DNA from: Lawsonibacter hominis | GTDB lineage: Bacteria > Bacillota > Clostridia > Oscillospirales > Oscillospiraceae | Reading direction: 5' to 3' | NCBI RefSeq assembly: GCF_014287895.1 | Contig: NZ_JACOPP010000035.1 | Span: 1-22,430, forward strand | DNA length: 22,430 bases | Shown here: piece after piece, positions 1 to 7,013 of the stretch | Layout: the number at the start of each line of letters is the position of its first letter | Numbering within the stretch: position 1 is the stretch's first letter | Notes under the pieces: model-generated | Database searches by the model: none | What the model was told of the DNA's origin: nothing | Seen by the model: the letters and a program-made list of their open reading frames with translations, nothing else | Translations under genes and position numbers: made by a program

Positions 1-142
1 AATGCCAATGGGCGGCTGGACAACCTACTGTCCGCCATATGCCGCTCCTCGCCGCATGAGGCTGGAGGCGGCACCAATCATTCCAAGAGCTGCAACGCTA
101 CGGCGGGGCGGCTCTTTGTATATTCTGATGGCGGTGGTGATG
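1..142. other. region upstream of small terminase, no assignable gene
   Basis: The left edge holds no gene I can name. Frame 1 is open from the window edge to a TGA at 151-153 and could be the last 50 codons of an upstream gene overlapping the terminase start, but its sequence shows no recognisable motif. Frame 2 is open into the terminase gene, but it has no ribosome site before 143. The DNA carries two inverted repeats. One lies in 11-35 (GGACA...TGTCC with flanking GGC/GCC). The other is at 85-116. In related phages this position holds an HNH gene end or the packaging start site, but nothing here proves either. Confidence 0.3.
85..116. terminator. stem-loop ahead of small terminase, possible weak terminator
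   Basis: AAGAGCTGC at 85-93 pairs with GCGGCTCTT at 108-116, giving nine base pairs with one G-U wobble and a 14-base loop. It is followed by TGTATATT, which is T-rich but not a clean T tract. It could end transcription of an upstream gene or act as a structural element near the packaging site. The evidence is only the pairing. Confidence 0.3.
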
Positions 143-490
143 ATGCCGAATGAAAAGAATCTAAAGCCGTTGAACAAGCGAACAAAGAAGGAACAAAGAA
201 AAATCCAGTCTGCGGGTGGAAAAGCGTCTGGTGAAGTACGACGCCAGAGAAAGACGCTGAAGGAGAACATGAACCTGATTCTCGGGCTTGACGTTTCCGG
301 GGTGAGGGACTTCAACAAGCTTACCGCCATGGGGATACCTGTGGAGGACATTGATAATTCCATGCTGCTGGCGGCGGCGCTGTTCCAAAAGGCAAAGACG
401 GGTGACGTAGCGGCCTGCAAGGAAGTGCGTGAGTGGATCGGAGAAGAAGCAGATACCGACGCGGGGGTGCAGATCATTGACGACTACTAA
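143..490 (+). CDS. terS: terminase small subunit-like protein
   Basis: This is a 115-residue protein. The family's role is to bind the packaging site of the concatemer and load the large terminase. The start at 143 is chosen because GGTGG at 133-137 sits five bases before it; in-frame ATG codons at 128 and 140 lack a properly spaced ribosome site. The N terminus is very basic (KRTKKEQRKIQSAGGKASGE), as expected for a DNA-binding segment. A helical half with AMGIPVEDIDNSMLL and a long amphipathic helix (LFQKAKTGDVAACKEVREWI) follows. This layout resembles the small-terminase-like proteins placed directly before PBSX-type terminases in clostridial phages. The gene overlaps the large terminase gene by 14 bases. 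Assignment rests on position plus this pattern. Confidence 0.7.
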   Translation: MPNEKNLKPLNKRTKKEQRKIQSAGGKASGEVRRQRKTLKENMNLILGLDVSGVRDFNKLTAMGIPVEDIDNSMLLAAALFQKAKTGDVAACKEVREWIGEEADTDAGVQIIDDY

Positions 491-1715
491 GCTGTCTGAT
501 GTGCTTGCCCCGTCATTTCGGCCCGTGCATGATGCAATCCGAGTTGGGCAGTATAATCAATTTGTGCTGAAGGGTGGGCGCGGGTCTACAAAGTCTTCCT
601 ACGTTTCTGTTGAGATGATCCTGCAGCTCATCCGGCACCCGGAAATCCACGCGGTCGTGATGCGTAAGGTGGCCAACACTATGCGTACCACAGTTTTTGC
701 TCAGTATGTTTGGGCGATCACAGAGCTTGGCCTGTACAGCAGGTTTAAGCCGACAGTCTCTCCAATGGAGATCACCTATAGGCCGACGGGTCAGAAGATC
801 ATGTTTTTCGGTGCGGACGACCCAGGGAAAATCAAGTCCATCAAGGTGCCGTTCGGGTACATTGGGCTACTGCACTTCGAAGAACTCGATCAATTCGCTG
901 GGGAAGAAGAGATCCGGAATCTGGAACAATCGGTGCTGCGCGGCGGCCCTATTGCACTGGAGTTCAAAAGCTTCAACCCGCCCAGGACGGCCATAAATTG
1001 GGCAAATAAATACTGCCTGCGGGATAAGCCGGGGCAGTTGATCCACCACAGCGATTACCGCTCTGTCCCGGTCGAGTGGCTTGGACAGCGCTTCCTTGAC
1101 GACGCGCACTATCTCAAGTCTATCGACACAGCCGCCTATGAGCATGAGTATTTGGGCGAGGCAAACGGGACGGGGGGGATGGTGTTTGGCAATGTCCACA
1201 GCCGGAAGGTTTCCGAAGAGGATATCATAGTGTTTGACCGCATCTACGACGGAGTAGATTGGGGCTATTTCCCGGATCCGTTTGCCTATAACCGGTGCTA
1301 CTTTGACGCGGCTCGGCGGGATCTGTACTTGTTCCGTGAGGCCACGATGTATAAGGCGGGCAACCGCAAGACAGCGGACAAGCTGATCGAGATGGGCGTG
1401 ACCGAAAATGACCGCATCACGGCAGACAGCGCAGAACCGAAGAGCGTGGCAGACTATCGGTCTTATGGGTTGTATTGCCACGGTGCCGAGAAGGGGCCCG
1501 GAAGCGTCGAATACTCCATGAAGTGGCTACAGTCGCTGGCGCATATTTATATTGATCCAGCCCGATGCCCGGACACATACCGGGAATTTACCGAGTACGA
1601 ATATGAGCGGACCAAGGATGGGGAGATCGTCAGCGGATACCCGGATGCGAACAACCACCACATCGATGCCGTGCGTTATGCGTTGGAGCCGGTGTGGAGA
1701 CGGAGGGGACGTTAG
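477..1715 (+). CDS. terL: terminase large subunit (PBSX family)
   Basis: This is the 412-residue packaging motor ATPase and nuclease. The start is taken as TTG at 477, because GGGGGTG lies about eight bases upstream and the protein then begins MTTTKLSDVLAPSF, as relatives do. GTG at 429 is an alternative. The ATPase half has Walker A GGRGSTKSS at 33-41, Walker B LLHFEELD at 131-138 with adjacent acidic residues, and a coupling motif SFNP at 165-168. The nuclease half has three acidic residues in the expected order: D261 in DWGYFPDP, D317 in TADSAEP and D397 in HHIDAVRYA. Length is normal for the family and no break is seen. It overlaps the small terminase gene and its TAG shares a base with the next gene's GTG. 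Confidence 0.95.
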   Translation: MTTTKLSDVLAPSFRPVHDAIRVGQYNQFVLKGGRGSTKSSYVSVEMILQLIRHPEIHAVVMRKVANTMRTTVFAQYVWAITELGLYSRFKPTVSPMEITYRPTGQKIMFFGADDPGKIKSIKVPFGYIGLLHFEELDQFAGEEEIRNLEQSVLRGGPIALEFKSFNPPRTAINWANKYCLRDKPGQLIHHSDYRSVPVEWLGQRFLDDAHYLKSIDTAAYEHEYLGEANGTGGMVFGNVHSRKVSEEDIIVFDRIYDGVDWGYFPDPFAYNRCYFDAARRDLYLFREATMYKAGNRKTADKLIEMGVTENDRITADSAEPKSVADYRSYGLYCHGAEKGPGSVEYSMKWLQSLAHIYIDPARCPDTYREFTEYEYERTKDGEIVSGYPDANNHHIDAVRYALEPVWRRRGR

Positions 1716-1924
1716 TGGGCAAGTTCAAGCGATGGCTTTATAACAAGTTCCTGCCCGCGTGGTGCAAGGATGATCTGCTGGAGTCCAATGCGCGCCTTGC
1801 GGAGCAAATCGACGCACAGCGCCGGGAGATCGACCGTCTGAATGCCTACATCAGAGGCATGGAATCCGCGATACGCAGGAGCGCGAGGATAACTGTTTAC
1901 GGAAATGAGGCGAAGCGCCAGTGA
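1715..1924 (+). CDS. small coiled-coil phage protein between terminase and portal
   Basis: This 69-residue protein has no assigned function. The GTG at 1715 is chosen because GGAGGGGA lies about six bases upstream, and it overlaps the terminase stop by one base; an upstream in-frame GTG at 1694 has no such site. The N terminus is basic and aromatic (MGKFKRWLYNKFLPAWCKDD). A charged heptad-like helix follows (LLESNARLAEQIDAQRREI, then LNAYIRGMESAI), predicted here to be a short coiled coil. Proteins of this shape recur between terL and portal in clostridial prophages. A packaging or portal-docking accessory role is only an inference from position. Confidence 0.75.
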   Translation: MGKFKRWLYNKFLPAWCKDDLLESNARLAEQIDAQRREIDRLNAYIRGMESAIRRSARITVYGNEAKRQ

Positions 1925-3291
1925 GTATATTGTCTGCCATGTTCAACAGCAGGGTATCCACCCTTGAGCAGGCATTCCAGGCAAAGGACACCACGACAGG
2001 TCCGATGCGGAGAGCGATAGAGGAGTGGTTCCGGCTTTATTTTGACACGGAGCCGACTGAGCAGGAGGACCCCTGCCAGCGCATCCCGTTCGTTGTGGTA
2101 AACAAGGTCACCAAGGCTTCGTTTTCCGAATATTCCGCATCCTCCGATGACGAATTTGCCGCAAAGTGCCTCAAAAGGCTGGAACTGGTACGCAAAAAAG
2201 CGATGCAGCTCGCCATGATCGGCGGGAGCTGTTACATAAAGCCGGTATTGGCATCGGACGGGTTTGATTTTGTCATTGTCCGGCGGGACTGCTACCTGGT
2301 CCCGGAGCGCGACTCCGCTGGTAACGCGACAAGCATCGGCTCGGCGGAGTTTTTCTCCGTTGGTGGCGATTATTACGCGCTTTTGGAGCGGCGCACGGTA
2401 GACGCGAACGGGTGGCTCGCCATCGAAAACAAGCTGTTCCGGTCAGCAGACAGGAGTGTCCTGGGGATCGAAGTACCGCTGAGTACCCTGGCCAAGTACG
2501 ATGCGCTGGAACCGTACATCGTCTTCCCGGAGCGGCTTTTTGGGCTTGGGATGGCACAGCTGAAAACTCCGATGGTGAATTGCGTGGACGGTTCCGACGA
2601 TTCAGTGTCCCTCTATGCGCCTGCTGTCCAGCTGATCCACAACATCAACCGCAACGAGGCGCAGATCAACGGGGAATTTGAACGTGGGAAGAGCCGACTT
2701 ATCGTCAGCGGGGATATGATGGAAGTCGGGCCGGATGGTCGTAAGCGCCTGACAGACGATATGTTTACCGCGTTGGACGATGATCCGGACAGCGTAGGCG
2801 TGACGATCTTTTCGCCAACGCTCCGTGAGCAATCCTTCCTGGCGCGCAAAACAGAGTATCTGCGCAACGTAGAGTCGCAGATCGGGCTGAAGCGCGGAAT
2901 CCTGTCTGAGGTGGAGGCTGTAGAACGGACGGCGAAGGAGATCACATCTTCTGAGGGCGATTACAACCTGACGATCATCGACTTCCAGCAGGCGTGGGAA
3001 GAGGCTATGCGAGAGACGCTGCGCATCTGCTTTGTCCTTGGTTATATGTACAAGCTGACCCGGCATAGGGACTTTGACCAGGACAGCCTTGTTGTGGATT
3101 GGGGAGATGGCGTCCTGTACAATCGCGAGAAGGTAGGCCAGGAGATGCTGGCGCAGGTGCAGGCAGGGATCCTGAAGCCGGAACGCTACCTCGCCTGGTA
3201 TTACGAATTACCATGCGAGACAGAGGCGGACATGGCAAAAATACGGCAGGATTATATGCCGGAGTTGAGTGCGCTGACAGGCGGTGATTGA
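1921..3291 (+). CDS. portal protein (SPP1 Gp6-like)
   Basis: This 456-residue protein forms the dodecameric portal through which DNA enters and leaves the capsid and to which terminase and connectors bind. The start is GTG at 1921, overlapping the previous stop as GTGA. ATG at 1939 is a weaker alternative. The N-terminal third has the mixed wing/clip character of Gp6-type portals (AMIGGSCYIKPVLASDGFDF). The middle has a long helix-rich stretch (PAVQLIHNINRNEAQINGEF). The C-terminal part contains KTEYLRNVESQIGLKRGI and VEAVERTAKEITSSEGDY, typical of the stem and crown of this family. It sits directly between terminase and MuF-type minor capsid genes, the canonical order. Confidence 0.92.
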   Translation: MSILSAMFNSRVSTLEQAFQAKDTTTGPMRRAIEEWFRLYFDTEPTEQEDPCQRIPFVVVNKVTKASFSEYSASSDDEFAAKCLKRLELVRKKAMQLAMIGGSCYIKPVLASDGFDFVIVRRDCYLVPERDSAGNATSIGSAEFFSVGGDYYALLERRTVDANGWLAIENKLFRSADRSVLGIEVPLSTLAKYDALEPYIVFPERLFGLGMAQLKTPMVNCVDGSDDSVSLYAPAVQLIHNINRNEAQINGEFERGKSRLIVSGDMMEVGPDGRKRLTDDMFTALDDDPDSVGVTIFSPTLREQSFLARKTEYLRNVESQIGLKRGILSEVEAVERTAKEITSSEGDYNLTIIDFQQAWEEAMRETLRICFVLGYMYKLTRHRDFDQDSLVVDWGDGVLYNREKVGQEMLAQVQAGILKPERYLAWYYELPCETEADMAKIRQDYMPELSALTGGD

Positions 3292-3293
3292 CC

Positions 3294-4889
3294 ATGCTGA
3301 CGCCGGAGCAGATCGCAGCGCTCCAGGACGCCGCAGCACGCGTGGCTGACCCGATCAACGACTTCCTGCTTGAGGATATCGCCCGGCGCATAGCCGGGGC
3401 GGGGCAGCTCACCAGCACGGCGGCCTATCAGGTATGGCGGGCTCAACAGCTTGGATTGTCGCAGTGGGAGATCAAAAAAAGGCTCAGGAAGCTGCTCAAT
3501 GTCTCCCACAGAGAGTTGAGGAGGCTTCTGACCCAATCAGCAGAAGTTGGATACGACTTTGATATCAAACGCCTCCCATACGTACAGGCTTTGCCATTCG
3601 AACAGAACGCGGCGCTGCAGCAGATTGTTTCTGCTGCAGTCAGGCTGGCCCAGGATGACTTCACCAACCTGACGCAGACGCTTGGTATGGTAGGGCCAAA
3701 CGGGGCTGCCTTACCGCTCCGGGACGCATACAGGGAGTGCATGGATTACGCTTTCAAGCAGGTGTCAACTGGAGCGGCGGATTACAATACAGCGATCCGG
3801 CGGGCGACGAAAAATCTGGCCGATCTTGGCGTCAGAATCATTGACTATGAAAGCGGCGTACACACCTCCATTGAGGCGGCCACACGGCGCAACATCATGG
3901 GCGGCCTTGGACTGATGATGGAGCAGATCACCCAGCGGAACCACGATGATCTCGGCGCTGACGGATGGGAGATCTCCGCACACGCCAACAGCGCCCCAGA
4001 TCACGAGCCAATACAGGGCAGGCAGTACACCGATGCGGAGTATGAGGCCCTGAACAACAGCCTTCGGCGGCGCATCGGGACGCTGAACTGCGGGCACGTG
4101 GCATTCCCGATCCTGCTTGGGATAAACAGCCCGCAGTATACGCAGGACGAGCTTCGTGCGTTCCGGGAGGATAACGATAAGGGCATCACATACGAAGGTC
4201 GGCACTACACCGGCTACGAGGCGACACAGATGCAGCGGAAGGTGGAGCGCTCCATACGGAAGCAGAAGAACCGTATCCTGATAGATGAGGCAACCGGCGA
4301 TGCAGAGAAACTTCGGACAGACCAGATAAGGCTGCGGCGGCTGAGTGAGGAGTACAAACGATTCTCTAAGGCCGCTGGTTTACGAACTGAGCCCGAACGA
4401 GCCATGGTGGCTGGGTTTGGGAGAGGGCAGGCGGCCAGAGTGGCGAAAACAGTTGAAATTTCACCCAAACATGCTACAATAAGTGCCAGTGAAGATAAGG
4501 GTGGAAGCGCTGTGCATTATGTAACACGGCTTGACGTTGAAAAATATCGTTGCGTTTCTGGAGGCATTACAACGGATGAAGTGATTATCACAGATGAGCG
4601 CATTCAGCATATCAAAGATCACCACCCGAATGATTTTGAGCGGTATGAGCGGTATTTGGTTAAAATTATCGAGGAGCCAGATTATATCCTGGAATCCGAT
4701 TTGCCACATACGGCATTCTTGCTGAAAGAAATTATAGATGCCGACGAGCGGTTCCAGCTTATTCTGCGGTTAAAAGTAACTGGGGACCCGGAAGGGTATA
4801 AAAATTCAGTGATTACATTCTTGAAAATCAGCGAAAAGAAATGGAAGAAATATCTTAGGAACAAGAATGTGCTTTACAAGCGAGAATAA
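3294..4889 (+). CDS. MuF-like minor capsid protein with C-terminal nuclease-toxin-like domain
   Basis: This is a 531-residue two-part protein. I take ATG 3294 because GGCGGTG lies about seven bases upstream; TTG 3288 is an alternative. Residues 1 to about 340 match the phage minor capsid 2/MuF family: LTPEQIAALQDAAARV, a helical body, then HANSAPDHEPIQGRQY and NCGHVAFP with conserved His/Cys residues. Such proteins sit inside the head near the portal and can be ejected with DNA. Residues from about 405 (VHYVTRLDVEKYRCVSGG, then RIQHIKDHHPNDFERYERYL) have the look of the PBECR/Barnase-EndoU-ColicinE5-RelE-like nuclease tails described for phage polyvalent proteins. The exact subfamily is uncertain. 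The domain's DNA is AT-richer: 4681-4740 is about 37% GC by my count, against about 53% at 2641-2700. That suggests the tail was swapped in. Confidence 0.85.
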   Translation: MLTPEQIAALQDAAARVADPINDFLLEDIARRIAGAGQLTSTAAYQVWRAQQLGLSQWEIKKRLRKLLNVSHRELRRLLTQSAEVGYDFDIKRLPYVQALPFEQNAALQQIVSAAVRLAQDDFTNLTQTLGMVGPNGAALPLRDAYRECMDYAFKQVSTGAADYNTAIRRATKNLADLGVRIIDYESGVHTSIEAATRRNIMGGLGLMMEQITQRNHDDLGADGWEISAHANSAPDHEPIQGRQYTDAEYEALNNSLRRRIGTLNCGHVAFPILLGINSPQYTQDELRAFREDNDKGITYEGRHYTGYEATQMQRKVERSIRKQKNRILIDEATGDAEKLRTDQIRLRRLSEEYKRFSKAAGLRTEPERAMVAGFGRGQAARVAKTVEISPKHATISASEDKGGSAVHYVTRLDVEKYRCVSGGITTDEVIITDERIQHIKDHHPNDFERYERYLVKIIEEPDYILESDLPHTAFLLKEIIDADERFQLILRLKVTGDPEGYKNSVITFLKISEKKWKKYLRNKNVLYKRE

Positions 4890-4901
4890 ACGGGCTATAA
4901 T
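4873..4901 (+). promoter_or_regulatory. near-consensus sigma-A promoter at the end of the MuF gene
   Basis: TTTACA at 4873-4878 (five of six matches to TTGACA) and a perfect TATAAT at 4896-4901 are separated by exactly 17 bases. The -10 box lies just beyond the MuF stop codon. It points rightward into a gene-poor stretch ending in an intrinsic terminator at 5060-5092. It is the best promoter I found on the forward strand. Confidence 0.7.
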
Positions 4902-4939
4902 CTAACTAGAATAAGATGGTTATTTGAGGTGGAAATTTC

Positions 4940-5122
4940 GTGTCGCCACGCGCCACATGCTTTCGGGCAATGGGCAAAAGAAATGCAGGGGAATGGCACG
5001 CCTGCCAAATAACCAACCTTATGGGGCCACCTTCGGGTGGCTCCACTTATATTCAGATTAAACCACCAACCTTGTTGGGCGGTGGTTTTCTTATGCCCAT
5101 TTTTAGGAGGCGAGGCAAATGA
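4940..5122 (+). CDS. possible 60-residue small protein, doubtful
   Basis: GTG at 4940 has a good ribosome site (GAGGTGG at 4926-4932, seven-base spacing), and the frame runs to a TGA at 5120-5122 overlapping the next gene's ATG. The product (MSPRATCFRAMGKRNAGEWH...) has two cysteines and no motif I know. It reads through both hairpins, including the terminator, which argues against a genuine protein of this length. A degenerate Com-like zinc-finger gene, often found at this place in related phages, is a possible origin but cannot be shown. Confidence 0.2.
   Translation: MSPRATCFRAMGKRNAGEWHACQITNLMGPPSGGSTYIQIKPPTLLGGGFLMPIFRRRGK
5022..5045 (+). other. ten-base-pair hairpin with UUCG tetraloop
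   Basis: TGGGGCCACC at 5022-5031 pairs with GGTGGCTCCA at 5036-5045 (one G-U pair) around TTCG at 5032-5035, closed by C-G, the classic extra-stable C(UUCG)G loop. No T tract follows, so it is not a simple terminator. It may protect or structure the short transcript or delay ribosomes. Confidence 0.6.
5060..5092 (+). terminator. intrinsic terminator before the cysteine-rich gene
   Basis: AAACCACC at 5060-5067 pairs with GGTGGTTT at 5081-5088. An alternative inner pairing is CCAAC/GTTGG around CTT. The stem is followed by TTTTCTT. It lies inside the late operon, so late transcription must read through it or capsid genes must get part of their transcript from elsewhere. Confidence 0.6.
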
Positions 5123-5316
5123 TTTGCCCATATAACCGGAAGGCCGAGAAGCAAGTCCTGCAAGTTACAAACGAATATGATGACGATGGAAGAAATAACA
5201 ACACACAGCAGATTACACAGTGGACTTACACAATGATGGAGTGCTCGCAAGAAGGGTGTGCGGTCTGGAGAGACGGACGATGCTGTTACTATGTTGATGG
5301 AACAGGGTGCGAGTAG
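5119..5316 (+). CDS. small cysteine-rich phage protein
   Basis: This 65-residue protein has no known function. ATG 5119 has an excellent ribosome site (AGGAGGCGA, six to eight bases upstream). The sequence starts MICPYNRKAEKQVLQVTNEY and carries six cysteines, at positions 3, 42, 47, 55, 56 and 64. The C-terminal pattern CSQEGCAVWRDGRC looks like a metal-binding knuckle. Short proteins beginning MICP(F/Y)NR with this C-terminal cysteine pattern recur between MuF and scaffold genes in clostridial phages, so it is likely a genuine conserved accessory protein. A zinc-binding regulator or capsid accessory role is inference. Confidence 0.75.
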   Translation: MICPYNRKAEKQVLQVTNEYDDDGRNNNTQQITQWTYTMMECSQEGCAVWRDGRCCYYVDGTGCE

Positions 5317-5419
5317 CCCCTGTTTTCTCATACCATTTTTGCCCAGGCCCGGGCGTAATGAGGGCCGCCGCAGGGGACGCCACCCCCGTTATCAAAGCGT
5401 AGCGGAAGAAAGGACCATT
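5317..5419 (+). other. structured leader ahead of the scaffold gene
   Basis: This 103-base gap has no frame of note. CCCCTG near 5319 can pair with CAGGGG near 5373, and GGCCC/GGGCC within it can form a second short stem. The scaffold ribosome site (AAAGGA at about 5409-5414) lies downstream of these. A folded leader controlling scaffold output is possible but rests on pairing alone. Confidence 0.25.
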
Positions 5420-5983
5420 ATGAAGCGGGAATTTCTACAGAACCTCAAAGTTGGAGAGCAGCCCCTGCCCAAAGAGGTCATTGACGCGATCATGGGCGAA
5501 AACGGCGCAGACATCGAGGCGGCCAAGAAGCCCTTCGCGGACTACGAAACCATCAAACAGCGGCTTGAGGATGCCAATAAGACCATTGAGGAATTTAAAG
5601 GCATGGACGTGGACGGGATCAAAAAGGCTGCTGATGAATGGAAGGAGAAAGCCGAGAAGGCTGAAAGAGACGCAGCAGCAAAGATCGCTGAAATGGAGTT
5701 CAATGGTCTCCTGTCCTCGGCTATCACCAGCGCGAAAGGCAAGTCCGTCAAGGCTATCCTGGGCGAACTGGCCGACCAGATGGATGCCCTGCGGGCCAGC
5801 AAGAATCAGAAGGCTGATATTAAATCCGCTTTGGAGGCGCTGAAGAAGGATAACGGGTACCTGTTTGATGACGGCCCTACCCCGTCCCCGTATGCGCCAG
5901 GCCCCGGAAGGGACCCGATCACACCACAGGAGCCCACCAGCCTCGCGGGTGCGCTCCGGGAAAAGTACAACACGAAAGGATGA
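5420..5983 (+). CDS. capsid scaffolding protein (GP20 family)
   Basis: This 187-residue protein guides procapsid assembly and is then lost or cleaved. ATG 5420 is chosen over earlier in-frame codons because AAAGGA sits about six bases upstream and the product begins MKREFLQNLKVGEQPLPKEV. Residues about 30-90 form a highly charged helix (DYETIKQRLEDANKTIEEFK, then ADEWKEKAEKAERDAAAKIA). A conserved GP20-like core follows (MEFNGLLSSAITSAKGKSVK). The tail is proline-rich (DDGPTPSPYAPGPGRDP), ending LAGALREKYNTKG. The charged coiled coil, the size and the position immediately before the major capsid gene all fit phage minor structural GP20 scaffolds. No protease gene is present nearby. Confidence 0.85.
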   Translation: MKREFLQNLKVGEQPLPKEVIDAIMGENGADIEAAKKPFADYETIKQRLEDANKTIEEFKGMDVDGIKKAADEWKEKAEKAERDAAAKIAEMEFNGLLSSAITSAKGKSVKAILGELADQMDALRASKNQKADIKSALEALKKDNGYLFDDGPTPSPYAPGPGRDPITPQEPTSLAGALREKYNTKG

Positions 5984-5991
5984 CTTGAATT

Positions 5992-6999
5992 ATGGCTATT
6001 ACCCTCGCAGAAGCAAAGGTCGGCATGGCCGACAAGGTAGACCAGCAGATCATCGACATGTTCCGGCGCAGCTCCCTGCTGCTGGACCGGATGACCTTCG
6101 ACAACTGCATCTCCCCCGGTACCGGCGGATCTACGCTGGCTTACGGCTATATCCAGCTTAAGACGCCCAGTACTGCCGCTGTGCGTACTATCAACACCGA
6201 GTATACCGCAAACGAGGCCAAGCGTGAAAAGAAGAGCACCAACGCCATCATCATGGGCGGCTCTTTCGAAGTAGACCGCGTGCTCCAGAATACCTCTGGT
6301 GCCGTGGACGAGCTTGCGTTCCAGGCGGAGCAGAAGATCAAGGCGACTGCAAACTATTTCCACAACCTCGTTATCAACGGGACGTCCGCATCCAGCGGGG
6401 CCGGTTATGTGACCAGCACTTTCGACGGCCTGAAGAAGCTGCTTTCCGGTACCTCCAACGAGATCACCAGCACGGTCAGCCTTACCAGCGCGTCTGAGCT
6501 GGATTCCAACTGCAATGCGTTCCTGGACGAGCTGGACGGCTTCCTGATGGCGCTGGACGGCGTCCCCTCCATGCTGCTGATGAACTCCAAGATGCTCACC
6601 CGTGTGCGCGGCTGTGCCCGCCGTGCTGGCTACTATGACCGCACGAAGGATGACTTTGGCCGCTATGTGGAGACCTACAACGGGATCCCCCTGATGGATG
6701 CCGGTAAGTACTACAACGGTTCCGCCACCACTGAGGTAATCGCGGATACCGCCGCAAGTGCCAGCGCCGCCGGGACCACCGATATCTACGCCGTGTGCCT
6801 TGGACTGGACGGGTTCCACGGCATTTCTCCTACCGGTACCGGCGTGATCAACAACTATATGCCCGATCTGTCTGCGCCCGGCGCAGTCAAGAAGGGCGAA
6901 GTTGAGCTGGTGGCTGGCGTTGCCCTGAAGAATACCCTGAAGGCTGCCCGGCTTACCGGTATTGCCATTACGCCCAAGACCGGCAGTTCCGGCGGTTAA
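5992..6999 (+). CDS. major capsid protein (HK97-like fold expected)
   Basis: This is the 335-residue shell protein. ATG 5992 follows the scaffold stop by eight bases, with AAAGGATG upstream. The sequence begins MAITLAEAKVGMADKVDQQI, typical of clostridial siphophage coat proteins. It contains the N-arm, an E-loop-like stretch (TINTEYTANEAKREKKSTNA) and axial-domain motifs (SMLLMNSKMLTRVRGCARRA, then YNGIPLMDAGKYYNGS). The end (GEVELVAGVALKNTLKAARL) is the usual closing strand region. Codon use is strongly biased to C- and G-ending codons, as in highly expressed genes. The preceding GP20 scaffold and absence of a protease suggest a scaffold-dependent, uncleaved coat. This last point is inferred. 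Confidence 0.92.
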   Translation: MAITLAEAKVGMADKVDQQIIDMFRRSSLLLDRMTFDNCISPGTGGSTLAYGYIQLKTPSTAAVRTINTEYTANEAKREKKSTNAIIMGGSFEVDRVLQNTSGAVDELAFQAEQKIKATANYFHNLVINGTSASSGAGYVTSTFDGLKKLLSGTSNEITSTVSLTSASELDSNCNAFLDELDGFLMALDGVPSMLLMNSKMLTRVRGCARRAGYYDRTKDDFGRYVETYNGIPLMDAGKYYNGSATTEVIADTAASASAAGTTDIYAVCLGLDGFHGISPTGTGVINNYMPDLSAPGAVKKGEVELVAGVALKNTLKAARLTGIAITPKTGSSGG

Positions 7000-7012
7000 G
7001 GAGGTGCCTCCT
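6999..7012 (+). promoter_or_regulatory. ribosome site folded into a small hairpin
   Basis: AGGAG at 6999-7003, the ribosome site of the connector gene starting at 7014, can pair with CTCCT at 7008-7012 around a GTGC loop. The hairpin would hide the site and also starts inside the capsid stop codon, so ribosomes finishing the coat gene would open it. This would couple and lower connector synthesis relative to coat protein. Confidence 0.45.
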
Positions 7013-7013
7013 C

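Larger units (their letters stand above)
4908..5092 (+). ncRNA. candidate short transcript between MuF and capsid genes
   Basis: The start base is inferred as about seven bases after the -10 box, and the end is the intrinsic terminator, giving an RNA of roughly 185 bases. It contains a very stable UUCG hairpin and a small reading frame with a ribosome site. I do not recognise it as a known RNA family. It may be a regulatory RNA, the leader of a small protein, or only a promoter with an attenuator ahead of the capsid genes. Confidence 0.3.

Noticed and set aside
2..142. N-terminal extension of the small terminase
   Set aside because: The frame is open, but there is no ribosome site at the earlier starts, the residues are unlike small terminases, and a hairpin lies within it.
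1..153. Partial upstream protein in frame 1
   Set aside because: Fifty open codons at a window edge without any motif are not enough to call a gene. It is recorded only as a possibility in the region note.
867..1481. 204-codon minus-strand frame opposite the large terminase
   Set aside because: It lies fully opposite a gene with intact catalytic motifs, and the product has no domain character. It reflects codon bias of the forward gene.
4926..5010. Possible Com-like zinc-finger gene
   Set aside because: Pieces such as EISCRH in one frame and HMLSGNGQKKC in another recall Com, but they are in different frames and lack the paired CxxC motifs. At most a remnant.
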